Shown here piece after piece: positions 8,803 to 20,438 of a stretch of 64,000 nucleotides of DNA; position 1 is the first letter of the stretch; each line of letters opens with the position of its first letter. Location of the stretch: assembly GCF_035594125.1 (NCBI RefSeq), contig NC_087156.1:13102806-13166805 (forward strand). Reading direction: 5' to 3'. The notes below the pieces were generated by a model. It searched no databases, was not told where the DNA came from, and worked only from the letters and a program-made list of their open reading frames with translations. This stretch comes from Scylla paramamosain. Its lineage: Eukaryota; Arthropoda; Malacostraca; Decapoda; Portunidae. The translations under genes and the position numbers were made by a program.

Positions 8803-11640
8803 CTGGTAAAGTCGAGTAATTTTTCCATATAGGTGGCTTTGCATGCACTTTAGGGTTTGGTACATAACGCCTGAAAAAAAAGCTGAAAGTATTTTTTTAT
8901 AATGTTTTTTTTTTAATTTCCCTAAATTTTTCCAGAATATTGGTATCTCGGTACCTATGAAGATGAATAACAAAATTTTTTTTTTCTCTTAAAAGTGTTA
9001 TTTGTGTGTTTTAGCTTTTTGGTACTTAAAGAACTTAAAAACACTCATAATTCACGATTTTCTTAATGTTTTTTTCTCATACAAACATAGGGTTCTTTAC
9101 ATGTATATAAGCATTTTTATAAGTAACATGATTTTTATAAGTAACACTCAAAATACATATTTTTGGTAATGTTATTCTGTTTCTCCATAAAGGGTGTTTT
9201 ACATGCGTTTTTAGCGTTTTGGTATGTAAGGAGTTAAAAAAACACTTAAAGGCAAGTTCTTCGTAAAAGTTAGTTTTATACCCGTTATGTGATTTTTCTG
9301 CTTTTTAGTGCTTTATTGCATATCACGCTCAAAAACACTTAAAAGACATTTTTCTGGTAATGTCATTTAAAAATTGGTTTTATTCCAATGTAATGTGATT
9401 GCCCTGCTTTTCAGTGCTTCTTTGCCTAACACGCTCAAAAACACTCTAAAGACATTTTTCTGGTAATGTCATTTTTTTTTCCCACATAAAGCTGGTTTCG
9501 CATGCAATTTGGGGTTTTGGTAACTAAGAATGTGAAAAGCACTCAAAATACACACATTTAGTAAGATTGTTGTGTTTCTCAATTAAGAGTGTTGTTCATG
9601 AGTTTCAGCATTTTGGTATCTACGAAAATTCTTCATATACACTATTTTTTGCTTTTTATGTCTTATGGTTCTTTTGAACCATAAAACACTCATTATACAC
9701 TTCTCATGCAATGTCCTTTTCTTTCCCATTATAGTGTGCTTTGCATCAATTTCCGTATTTTTTATAGGTAACAAGCTCAAAAACACTCAAAATATACCTT
9801 TTTGGTAATGTTTTTCTATTTCTTTATATTGGTTTGTTTGCATCCGTGTTAGCGTTATTCTACGTACAAAACTGAGAAGACACGTTTTCAGTAATTTTGT
9901 TTTGAATTCCCATATAGAGTGAGTTCCTTATTATTTATTGTTTTGGTGCCTAACATGCTGAAGAACACTCAAAAGAGAAATTTCTGATAAGGTCGTTTAA
10001 TTTCCTCATATAGGAGGCTTTGCATGCACTTTAGTGTTTGATATATAAAAAAGCTAAAATTAACTTTTTTGGTAATATTCTTTTATCACATAATATCCCT
10101 GAATTTTTCGATAATTTTGGCATCTCGGTACCTATGAAGATAAAAAAAAATCCTATTTATTTTATTTTTTTATTTTTTTATTTTCTAAATAAAGAGTGTT
10201 ATTTGTGAGTTTAAGCTTTTTGGTACTTAAGGAACTTATAAAAACACTCATAATACACGTTTCTCGTAATGTCCTTTTCTTTCCCAAACATAATGTTCTT
10301 TGCATGTACTTATCAGTTTTTATAGATAACATGATGAAAATCTTTCAAAATACATGCTTTTGGTAATGTTATTCTGTTTCTCCATAAAGTTTATTTTTCA
10401 TGCGTTTTGGCGGTTTGGTATATAAGGGGTTAAAAAACACTTAAAGGCAAATTCTTCGTACAAATTGGTTTTATTCTCATGTAATGTGATCGTTCTTCTT
10501 TTTAGTTCTTTGTTGCATATCACGCTCAAATACACTCAAAAGACACTTTTTTGGTAATATCATTTTTTTTCCCAAATGAAGCTAGTTTCGCATGAATTTT
10601 AGCATTTTTGTAACTAAGAATGTGAAAAACACTTAAAATACACAATTTGCTAAGGTAGTTCTGTTTATCGATTAAAAGTGTTATTCATGCATTTCATCAT
10701 TTTGGTATATAAAAATATCTCTATATACACGAGTTTTTGCGTTTATTGCCTTGTGGTACTTTTAAAACTATAAAACATTCATTATACACGTTTCTCGTAA
10801 TGTTCCTTTTTTTCCTAATATAGAGTGCTTTACATCCATTTTTGCATTTTTTGTAGGTAAGAAGCTCAAAAACACTCAAAAAATATCTTTTTGGTAATGT
10901 TATTATATTTCTTCATATAGGATGGTTTGTATCCGCTTTAGCGTTTTTCTACGTAAAACACTGAAAAGAGAAGTTTTCAGTAATTTTGTTTTGGATTCAC
11001 ATATTGACTGATTTTCATATTATTTATCGTATTAATGGCTAACATGCCGAAAAACATTGAAAAGACAGGTTTCTGGTAAAGTCGATTAACTTCCCTATAT
11101 AGGTGGTTTTGCATGCACTTTAGGTTTTGGTACATAAGAATCAGAAAAAAATAGCTATAATTAACTTTCATGATAATGTTCTTTTTTTCACATAAATTCC
11201 ATGAATTGTGGCAGAATTTTGGCAATTTGGTACCTATGAAGATGAAAAACAAAAAACAAATATTCCCATTTTTTTTAATTTATTTATTTATTTTTTCTAA
11301 AGAGTGTTATTTGTGGGTTTTAGCTTTTTTGGTACTGAAGGAACATAAAAATCACTCATAATACACGTTTCTCGTAATGTTCTTTCGTTTCCCAAACATA
11401 AGGTTCTTTGCATGTATTTAAGCGTTTTTTTTTAGATAACATGATCAAAAGCACTCAAAATACATGTATTTGGTTTCTTCATAAAATGTATTTTTCATGC
11501 GTTTTAGCGTTTTGGTATGTAAGGAGCTCAAAAACACTTAGAGGCCAGTTCTTGGTAAAATTTGGTTTTATTCCCATGTAATGTGATTGCCCTGGCTTTT
11601 AGTGCTTTATTGCGGAACACGCTCAAAAACAGAAAAGACA
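8803..11640 (-). repeat. Satellite array block 3, reverse polarity
   Basis: The block holds reverse-polarity HOR units: a partial unit to about 9340, a 106-bp M12/M1 fragment (9341-9446), and full units 9447-10537 and 10538-11630. From about 9224 outward it is the right arm of palindrome A. It is also a direct copy of about 51040-55060, sharing the variant GTCGAGTAATTT and an ATTCACATATTGACTGATT form of M7. No genes were seen. Confidence 0.9.
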
Positions 11641-11947
11641 TGCAAAGCCTCCCATATGAGGAAATTAAAGACCTTACCAGAAATCTGTCTTTTGAGTGTT
11701 TTTCAGCATGTTCGGCACCAAAACGATAAATAATAAGGAACTCACTCTATATGGGAATCCAAAAGAAAATTACTGAAAACGTGTCTTCTCAGTGTTTTAC
11801 GTAGAAAACATTGCAAGAAAAATGTATAATGAATGTTTTATAGTTCCAAAAATGCACAAGGCAAAAAACGCAAAAACTCGTGTAAATGCTGAAATTCATG
11901 AATAACACTCTTAATTGAGAAACAGAGCAACCTTACTAAATGCGTGT
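11641..11947 (+). repeat. Inverted cassette, mirror copy
   Basis: This is the mirror image of 4767-5074 with the same edges (AGAAAAGACA | TGCAAAGCCT and GCGTGT | GAAAAACACT) and the same internal ~140-bp loss (GTAGAAAACATTGCAAG). It is a forward island inside a reverse array. Both breakpoints coincide with those of the longer copy at 55065-55536. Confidence 0.85.
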
Positions 11948-12853
11948 GAAAAACACTAAAAGGCAAGTTCTTCGTAAATGTTGGTTTTATTCCCATGTAA
12001 TGTGATTGCCCTGCTTTTTAGTGCTTTATTGCCTAACACGCTCAAAAACACTCAAAGACACTTTTCTGTTAATGTCATTTTTTTCCCACGTATAAGTAGT
12101 TTCGCATGGAATTTGGGGTTTTGGTAACTAAGAATGTAAAAAAAACACTCAAAATACTCGCATTTAGTAAGGTTGCTCTGTTTCTTGATTAAGAGTGTTA
12201 TTCATGAGTTTCAGTATTTTAGTATCTTAGAAACTTCTCCATACAGTCGAGTTTTTGCGTTTTTTGCCTTGTGATTCTGGTGAACTATAAAACACTCATT
12301 ATACACGTTTCTCATGATGTCCTTTTTTTTTCCTTATATAGAGTGCTTTGCATTCATTTTCGAGTTTCTTTTTTTATGAAACAAGCTCAAAAACACACAA
12401 AATATACTTTTTTGATAATGTTATTCTGTTCCTTCATATTGGTTGGTTTCCCTCCGTTTTAGCGTTTTTCTACGTAAACCTTTTAAAAGACACGTTTCCA
12501 GTGATTTTGTTTTGGATTTCCATATACAGTGACTTTCATATTATTTATTGTTTTGAAGCCTAACATGCTTTTTGGTGCCTTTTGCTTCCCAATATAGAGT
12601 GCTTTCCATCCATTTTCGCGTTTTTTGTAGATAACAATTTCAAAAACACTAAAAATATACTTTTTTGGTAATGTTATTCTATTTCTTCATTTTGGTTAGC
12701 TTGCATCCGTTTTAGCGTTTTCTACGTAAAACACCGAAAAGACACGTTTTCAGTAATTTTGTTTTTGGATTCCCATATAAATTGACTTCCTTGGGTTTTA
12801 TCATGTTGGTTCCTAACATGCTGAAAACACTCATAAGACAGTTTTCTGGCAAA
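11948..12853 (-). repeat. Satellite array block 4, reverse polarity
   Basis: This is a reverse-polarity partial unit corresponding to M2-M1, M12-M7 and the duplicated M9-M7 of the expanded HOR. The tell-tale join AACATGCTTTTTGGTGCC is at about 12562-12579. The block ends at 12853, where palindrome A ends and forward polarity resumes inside M11. Confidence 0.87.
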
Positions 12854-13009
12854 CACTCATGAATAACACTTTTAATTGAAAAACAGAACTACCTTACCAA
12901 ATGTGTGTATTTTGAGTGTGTTTCACATTCTTAGTTACGAAAATCCCAAATTACATGCAAAACTAGCTTTATGTGGGAAAAAAATGACATTACCAGAAAA
13001 GTGTCTTTA

Positions 13010-14041
13010 GAGTGTTTTTGAGCGTTATATGCAACAAAACACTAAAAAGCAGAACAATCACATTACACTGGAATAAAACCAAATTTTAAGAAGAACTTGC
13101 CTTTAAGTATTTCTTAACTCTTTATATACCAAAACGCTAAACGCATGCAAAACAACCTTTATGGAGAAATAGAATAACATTACCTAAAACATGTATTTTG
13201 AGTGTTTTTGATCATGTTACCTATAAAATCGCTTAAATACATGCAAAGAACGCTATGTTTGTGAAACTAAAGGACATTACGAAAATCGTGTATTATGAGT
13301 ATTTTTAAGTTCCTTAAGTACCAAAAATCTAAAACCCACAAATAACACTCTTTATAGAGAAAAAAAAATAAAAAAAAATAGATTTTTTTTTTTTTGTTAA
13401 TCATCTTCATAGGTACGGAGATGAAAAAATTCTGAGAATATTCAGGGAAATTATGTGAAAAAAAAACATAAAAAAACATAATTTTAGCTTTTTCCGGAGT
13501 TATGTACGATATCCGGAAGTGCATGCAAAGCCACCTATATGGGGAAATTACACGACTTTACAAGAAACGTGTCTTTGGGATTTTTCAGCAATTTCAACAA
13601 TATTAATGAAAACGTGTCTTTTCAGTTTTAGCGTAGAACGCTAAAACGGATGCAAACCAACCAATATGAAGAAATAGAATAACATTACAAAAAAGTTGAG
13701 AGTTTTTGAGCTTCTTACCTACAAAAAACGCAAAAATGAATGCAAAGCAGTCTATATTGGGAAACAAAAGAATATTACAAGAAAATTGTATAATGAATGT
13801 TTTTATAGTTTTCAAGAACCAAAAGGCAAAAAAAGCAAAAAACTCGTGTATATGGAGATTTTTTTTAGATACCAAAATGCTGAAATTCATGAATAACACC
13901 CTTAATTGAAAAACAGAATAACCTTACCAAATGCGTGTATTTTGAGTGTTTTTCACATTCTTAGTTACCAAAACCGAAATTACATGCGAAACTAGCTTTA
14001 TGTTGGAAATAAATGACATTACCAGAAAAAAAGTGTCTTTT
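13010..14041 (+). repeat. HOR sub-type with shortened M7
   Basis: In this 1,032-bp unit M7 has lost about 70 bp, so CAGCA is followed by ATTTCAACAATATTAATG instead of TGTTAGGCACCAAAACGATA. The same sub-type, usually with M6 reading ACTCTGAAGTGCATGC, occurs at about 22413 and 33100 (forward) and at about 27870, 38460, 51000 and 59300 (reverse). It is a useful tracer for which blocks are copies of one another. Confidence 0.8.
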
Positions 14042-14570
14042 GAGAGTTTTTGAGCGTGTTAGGCAATAAAGCACAAAAAACCAGGGCAATGACATTACAT
14101 GGGAATAAAACCAACATTTACCAAGAACTTCTCTTTAAGTGTTTTACAGCTCATTACATACAAAAACGCTAAAATGCATGCAAAACACCCTTTATTCAGA
14201 AACAAAATAACATTACGAAAAACATGAATTTTCAGTGTTTTTATCTCTTACGTATAAAAACGCTTAAATACATGCAAAGAACCCTATGTTTGGGAAACGA
14301 AAGGACATTACGAAAAACGTGTATTATGAGTGTTTTTAAGTTCCATGAGTACGAAAAGAGTTAAAACCCACAAATAACACTATTTATAGAGAAAATAAAT
14401 AAATAAATTAAAACGGATTTTTTTTTTTTTATTTATCTTCATAGGTACCGAGATGCCAAAATTCTGGCATATTTCAGGGAAATTATGTGAAAAAATAATA
14501 TTATGAAAAAAGATAATTTTAGCTTTTTTTCGGACTGTTATTTACCAAAACCTAAAGTGTATGCAAAGCC

Positions 14571-14711
14571 ATGAGGAAATTAGGAAATTAAACGACTTTA
14601 CCATGAGGAAATTAAACGACTTTACCAGATACCTGTCTTTTGAGTGTTTTAACATTGACTTTAACATGAGGAAATTAAACGACTTTACCAGATACCTGTC
14701 TTTTGAGTGTT
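14571..14711 (+). repeat. Local triplication inside M6/M7
   Basis: ATGAGGAAATTAAACGACTT is present at about 14603 and 14666, with a third, interrupted copy at 14571 (ATGAGGAAATTAGGAAATTA). The last two copies are followed by ACCAGATACCTGTCTTTTGA and are 63 bp apart. I saw this local amplification nowhere else in the window. It looks like replication slippage and creates the open frame 14542-14757 by chance. Confidence 0.82.
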
Positions 14712-15371
14712 TTTTTAACAAGTCAGGCACCAAAACGATAAAAAATATGCAAGTCACTCTTTATGGGAATCCAAAACAAAATTACTGAAAACGTGTTTTT
14801 TTAGTGTTTTACTTAGAAAAACATTAAAACGAATGCAAACCAAACAATATCAAGAAATAGAATAATATTACTAAAAAGTTATATTTCGAGTGTTTTTGAG
14901 CTTGTTACCTACAGAAAACGCGAAAATAGTTGCAAAGCACTTTATATTGGGAAATAAAGGGACATTACGAGAAACGTGTATAATGAGTGTTTTATAGTTC
15001 CTCAAGAACCACAAGGCAAAACACGCAAAAACTCGTGTATATGGAGATGTTTCTTAGATACCAAAATGCTGAAATTTATGAAGAACACTCTTAATTGAGA
15101 AACAGAACAACCTTACCAAATGGGTGAATTTTGAATCTTTTCAACATTCTTACTTACCAAAACCCCAAATTGCATGCGAAACTACCTTTGTGTGAAAAAA
15201 AACAATATTACCAGAAAAGTGTCTTGAGTTTCTTTTCAGCGTGTTAGGAAATAAAGCACTAAAAAGCAGGGCAATCACATTACATGGGAACAAAACCAAC
15301 TTTTACCAATAACTTGCCTGTAAGTGTTTTAAGTTCCTTACATACGAAAACGCTAAAACGCATACAAAACA

Positions 15372-16400
15372 AGTATTTTGAGTCTTTTGTAAGATTGTTA
15401 CGTAAAAAACGCCTAAATGAATGGGAAATATCCTATATGGGAAAAATTAAAAGATATTACGTGAAACGTGTATTATGAGGGTTTTTGATTTTCTTGATAT
15501 CAAAAGGGTAAAACGCATGAAAAACACTCTATATGGAGAAACAAAACAATACTGTAAAAAAAAAAAAAAAAACGTGCATTTTGAGTGTTATGACATTGTT
15601 AGTTACCAAAAAGCCAAAATTCATGCAAAGACCCATATATAGATATATGAAACGACTTTAAAAACGTATGAAAATGCCATATATAGAGAAACAGAATACA
15701 CTAACCAAAAACGTGTATTTTGTGTTTTTTTATTTTTTTTTTTTTTGAGCTTATTATGTACAAAATCGCCAGTCATCAAACAAATCACCCTGCATATGGA
15801 AATAAAAAGGACATTACGAGAAACGTTTTTTTTTTTTTTTTTTAAATTACTTTCTTAAGTACCAAATCAGTACTTCAATAATGCTCTGAAGAAAAAAAAC
15901 AAACTTACCAAAAACGGGTATTTTTTTACATTGATAATTACCAAAACGTCAACATGCATGTAAAGCAACCTAAATGAAGAAACGAAACGAAATCACTAGA
16001 AACTTGTCTTTTGTTATTTTTTGGGCATGTTAGGCACCAAATCAATAAGAAGCAACGAAATCACCCCATAGGGGAATACAAAACTTTACTAAAACGTGTC
16101 TTTAGAGTGTTTTTTTTAGATTCTTACGAACTAAAATGTCAAAATACATGCAAACACCCTGTTAGGTACTAAAGCACCAAACCCAGCCTATATGAGGAAA
16201 CGAAAGGACATAACAAAAAACGTTTATTATGAGTTTTTTTTTTTTTTGTTAGCTTCTCAGGTACCGAAACGCAAAAATCGAGAAAGAAAAAAAACATTAC
16301 CAAAATCGTGTAATTTGAATGTTTTTCACATTTTCAGATAGCAAAACACCATAATGCTTGCTCGCTATACGAGAAAATTAAACAATTGACTGATTGAGAT
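15372..16400 (+). repeat. Diverged monomer island
   Basis: Monomers keep the general form (about 96 bp, GAGTGTTTTT-like openings, ATGCAAA core, ACATTACGAGAAACG) but no longer match the M1-M12 types and are interrupted by A or T runs of up to about 20. Examples are TTTGTAAGATTGTTACGTAA at 15385 and AATCGCCAGTCATCAAAC at 15763. Near the right edge TGATTGAGATACAG is repeated at 16391-16421, after which a regular M12 resumes. It may be an older, unhomogenised stretch or a related subfamily. No gene was seen. Confidence 0.75.
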
Positions 16401-17675
16401 ACAGATTGATTGAGATACAGAACAACCTTATCAAATGCGTGTATTTTGAGTGTTTTTCACATTCTTAGTTACCAAAACACGAAATTGCATGCGAAACTAG
16501 GTTTATGTGGGGAAAAAATTATATTGCCAGAAAATTTTTTTTTCAGTGTTTATGAGCGTGTTAGGCAATAAAGTACTTAAAAGAAGAGCAATTACATTAC
16601 ATGTGAATAAAAAATTTTTTACCAAGAACTTGCCGTTAAATATTTTTGAGCTCCTTACATACTAAAACGCTAAAACGAATGCAAAAAATCCTTTATGGAG
16701 AAACACAATAACATTACAAAAAAACATGTTTTTTGAGTATTTTTGATCATGTTACCTATAAAAACGCTTCAATACATGCAAAGAATCCTATGTTTGGGAA
16801 ACGAAAGGACATTACAAGAAACGTGTAATATAAATGTTTTTAAGTTACTTAAATACCAAAAAGCTAAAACCCACAAATAACACTCTTTATGAAGAAAAAA
16901 AAAAAAAATAAATAAAAATAAATAAAGAAAAGAAAAGAAAAGAATTTTTTTTTTTGTTATTCATCTTCAGAGGTACCGAGATACCAAAATTCTCATAAAA
17001 TTCAGGGAAATTATGTGGATAAAAGAACATTATCGAAAAAGTTAATTTTAGCTTTTTTTTCGGACTGTTATGTACCAAACCCTAAAGTGCATGCAAAGCC
17101 ATCTATATGGGGAAATTAAACGACTTTACAAACTGTCTTTTGAGTGTTTTTCAGCATGTTAGGCACCAAAACGATAAATAATATGGAAGTCACTCTATAT
17201 GGGAATCCAAAACAAAATTACTGAAAACGTGTCTTTTCAGTGTTTTACGTAAAAAAACATTAAAACGGATGCAAACAGACCAATATGAAGAAATAGAATA
17301 ACATTACCAAAAAGGTATATTTTAAGTATTTTTGAGCTTATGACCAACAAAAAAAAAAAAAAACGCTAAAATGGATGCAAAGCACTCTATATTGGGAAAT
17401 AAAAAGACATTACGAGAAACGTGTATAATGAGTATTTCATAGTTTCACAAGAACCACGAAGCAAAAAACGCAAAAACTAGTGTATATGGAGAAGTTTCTT
17501 ACATACCAAAATGCTGAAACTCCTGAATAACACTCTTAATTAAGAAACAGAATAACATTACTAAATGCGTGTATTTTGAGTGTTTTTCACATTCTTAGTT
17601 ACTAGAACCCCAAATTGCATGCTAAACTAGGTTTATGTGGGAAAAAAAAATGACATTACCAGAAAAGTATCTTTT

Positions 17676-18539
17676 GAGGGTTTTTGAGAGAGTTAGGCAA
17701 TAAAGCACTAAAAAGGAGGGTAATCACATTACATGGGAAGAAAACCAACTTTTAAGTGTTTTTTAACTCCTTATATACCAAAACGCTAAAACACATGCAA
17801 AACACCCTTTATGGAGAAACAGATTAACATTACCAAAAACATTTATTTTGAGTGTTTTTGATCATGTTACCTCTAAAAACGCTTAAATACATGCAAAGAA
17901 CCCTATGTCTTGGAAACGAAAGGACATTATGAGAAACGTGTATTATGTGTGTTTTTAAGTTCCATAAGTACCAAAAAGCTAAAACCTCCTTATAGAGAAA
18001 AAATAAAGAAATAATTGAAAAATAGGATTCTTTTTTTTTTTTTTGTTATTCTTCTTCATAGGTACTGATATGCCAAAATTCTGGCATAATTCAGGGAAAT
18101 TATGTGTAAAAAGAACATTATCGAAAAAGTTAATTTTAGCTTTTTTTCGGACTGTTATCTACCAAACCATGAAGTGCATGCAAAGCCAACTATATGGGGA
18201 AATTAAACGACTTTACGAGAAACCTGTGTTTTGTGGTTTTTTCTCTTTCTCTATTGGTTAACAATAGGATATTACGAGAAACGTGTATAATGAGTGTTTT
18301 ATAGATTCTCAAGAATCACAAGGCAAAAAACGCAAAAACTCATATATATGGAGAAGTTTCTTAGATACCAAAATGCTGAAACTCCTGAATAACACTCTAA
18401 ATTGAGAAACAGAATAACCTTACCAAATGCGTGTATTTTGAGTGTTTTTCACATTCTAACTTACCAAAACCCCAAATTTTATGTCAAAGTAGCTTTATGT
18501 GGGAAAAAAAAAAATGACATTACCAGAAAAGTGTCTTTT
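17676..18539 (+). repeat. Short HOR unit lacking M7 to mid-M9
   Basis: This unit is 864 bp. After M6, GTGTTTTGTGGTTTTTTCTC runs into CTATTGGTTAACAATAGG, the middle of a variant M9, so about 240 bp are missing. The mirror copy is in the unit at about 42325-43186 (GTTAACCAATAGAGAAAG at about 42600). Confidence 0.8.
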
Positions 18540-20417
18540 AAGTGTTTTTTTTTTTTTAGCATGATAGTCAATAAAACACTAAAAAGCAGGGCAATCACAT
18601 TACATGGGAATAAAACTAACTTTTACTAAGAACTTGCCTTTAAGTGTTTTTGAGCTCCTTATATTCCAAAACGCTAAAACGAATGCAAAACACCCTTTAT
18701 GGAGAAAGAGAATAGCATTACCAAAAACATGTATTTTGAGTGTTTTTGATCATGTTACCTATAAAAACGCTTAAATACATGCAAAGAACCTTATGTTTGG
18801 GAAATTAAATGGCATTTTGAGAAACATGTATTACGAGTGTTTTTAAGTTCTTTAAGTACCATTTAGCTAAAAACCATAAATAACACTGTTTATAGAAAAA
18901 AAATAAATGAATAAAAAGATAGGGATTTTTTTTTTTTTGTTATTTATCTTCATAGGTACCAAGATGCCAAAATTCTGGCAAAATTCAGGAAAATTATGTT
19001 AAAAAAGAAAATTATGAAAAAAAATTAATTTTAGCTTTTTTTCCGACTGTTATGTACCAAACCTTAAAGTGCATGCAAAGCCACCTATATGACGAAATTA
19101 AACGACATTACGAGAAACCTGTCTTTTGAGTGTTTTTCAGCATGTTAGGCACCAAAACGATATATAATATGGAATTCACTGAATGTGGAAATCCATCACA
19201 AAATTACTGAAAAAGTGTCTTTTCAGTGTTTTACGTAGAAAAACGCTAAAATGGATACAAACCAACGAATATGAAGAAATAGAATAACATTACCAAAAAA
19301 GGTATATTTTCAGTGTTTTTGAGCTTCTTGTCTACAAAAAACGCGAAAATGGATAGAAAGCCCTCTGTATTGAGATACAAAAGGACATTACGAGAAAGTG
19401 CATAATGAGTGCTTGATAGTTTCACAAGAACCACAAGGCAAAAAACGCAAAAACTCGTGTATATGGATAAGTTTCTTAGATACCAAAATGCTAAAACTGA
19501 GGAATAACACCCTTAATTCAGAATACAGAACAACCTTACGATATGCGTGTATTTTGACTGTTTTTCATATTCTTAGTTACCAAAACCCCAAATTGCATGA
19601 ATAACTAGCTTTATGTGGTAAAAAAATGACATTACCAGAAAAGCGTCTTTTGAGTGTTTTTGAGCGTGTTAGGCAATAAAGCACTAAAAAGGAGGGCAAT
19701 CACATTACATGGGAATAAAACTATCTTTTGCGAAGAACTTGCCTGTAAGTGTTTTTGAGGTCCTTATATACCAAAACGCTAAAACGCATGCAAAACATCC
19801 TTTATGGAGAAACAGATTAACGTTACCAAAAACATGTATTTTGAGAGTTTTTGATCATGTTACCTCTAATAACGCTTTAATAAATGCAAAATACCCTATG
19901 TCTGGGAAACGAAAGGACATTAGGAGAAACGTGTATTATGAGTCTTTTTAAGTTCCATAAGTACTAAAAAGCTAAAACCTCTTTATAGAGATGAAAAAAA
20001 CTAAATAAATAAATAGGATTTTTTTTTTGTTATTCTTCTTCATAGGTACCGAGATCACAAAATTCTGGCAAAATTCAGGGAAATTATATGAAAAAAGAAC
20101 ATTATCAAAAAAGTTAATTTTAGCTTTATTTTTCGAACTGTTATGCACAAAACCCTAAAGTGCATGCAAAGCCAACTATATGGGGAATTTTAACGACTTT
20201 ACGAGAAACCTGTGTTTCTATTATTTTTCAGCATGTTAGTCACCAAAACAATTAACAATATGGAATTCATTCTATTTAGGAATCCAAAACAAATCACTGA
20301 AAACGTGTCTTTTCCGTGTTGTAAATAGAAAAATGCTAAAACGGATGCAAACCAGCCAACATGAAAAAATAGAATATGATTACCAAAATGTATATTTTGA
20401 TTATTTTTGAGCTTTTT

Positions 20418-20438
20418 CAAAAAAAAAAAAAAAAAAAA
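20418..20438 (+). repeat. Long A-tract in M9
   Basis: A run of about 20 A replaces the usual CTACAAAAAACGCG of M9. The mirrored arm has 22 T at 40419-40440. The shared expansion supports common origin of the two arms, and the small length difference is expected of homopolymer slippage or base-calling. Confidence 0.7.

Larger units (their letters stand above)
9224..12853. repeat. Palindrome A, right arm
   Basis: This is the reverse complement of 3861-8738, lacking one HOR unit and about 147 bp at 9367-9370, where AATGTCATTT is joined to AAAAATTGG. The outer edge is sharp: GTTTTCTGGCAAA pairs with TTTGCCAGAAAAC at 3863-3875, and then the sequence becomes unrelated in phase (CACTCATGAATAACAC). 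In a 71-codon frame translated in both arms (4153-4368 and 12348-12563) only three residues differ, so the arms are close to 98% alike there. Confidence 0.85.

Noticed and set aside
8850..8858. Interstitial telomere repeats
   Set aside because: TTTAGGG occurs singly in M6 and is never in tandem, so it is not telomeric DNA.
15372..16400. A degraded gene or retroelement between arrays
   Set aside because: Monomer spacing and motifs persist through the island, and no long frame, LTR, primer-binding site or poly-purine tract is visible.
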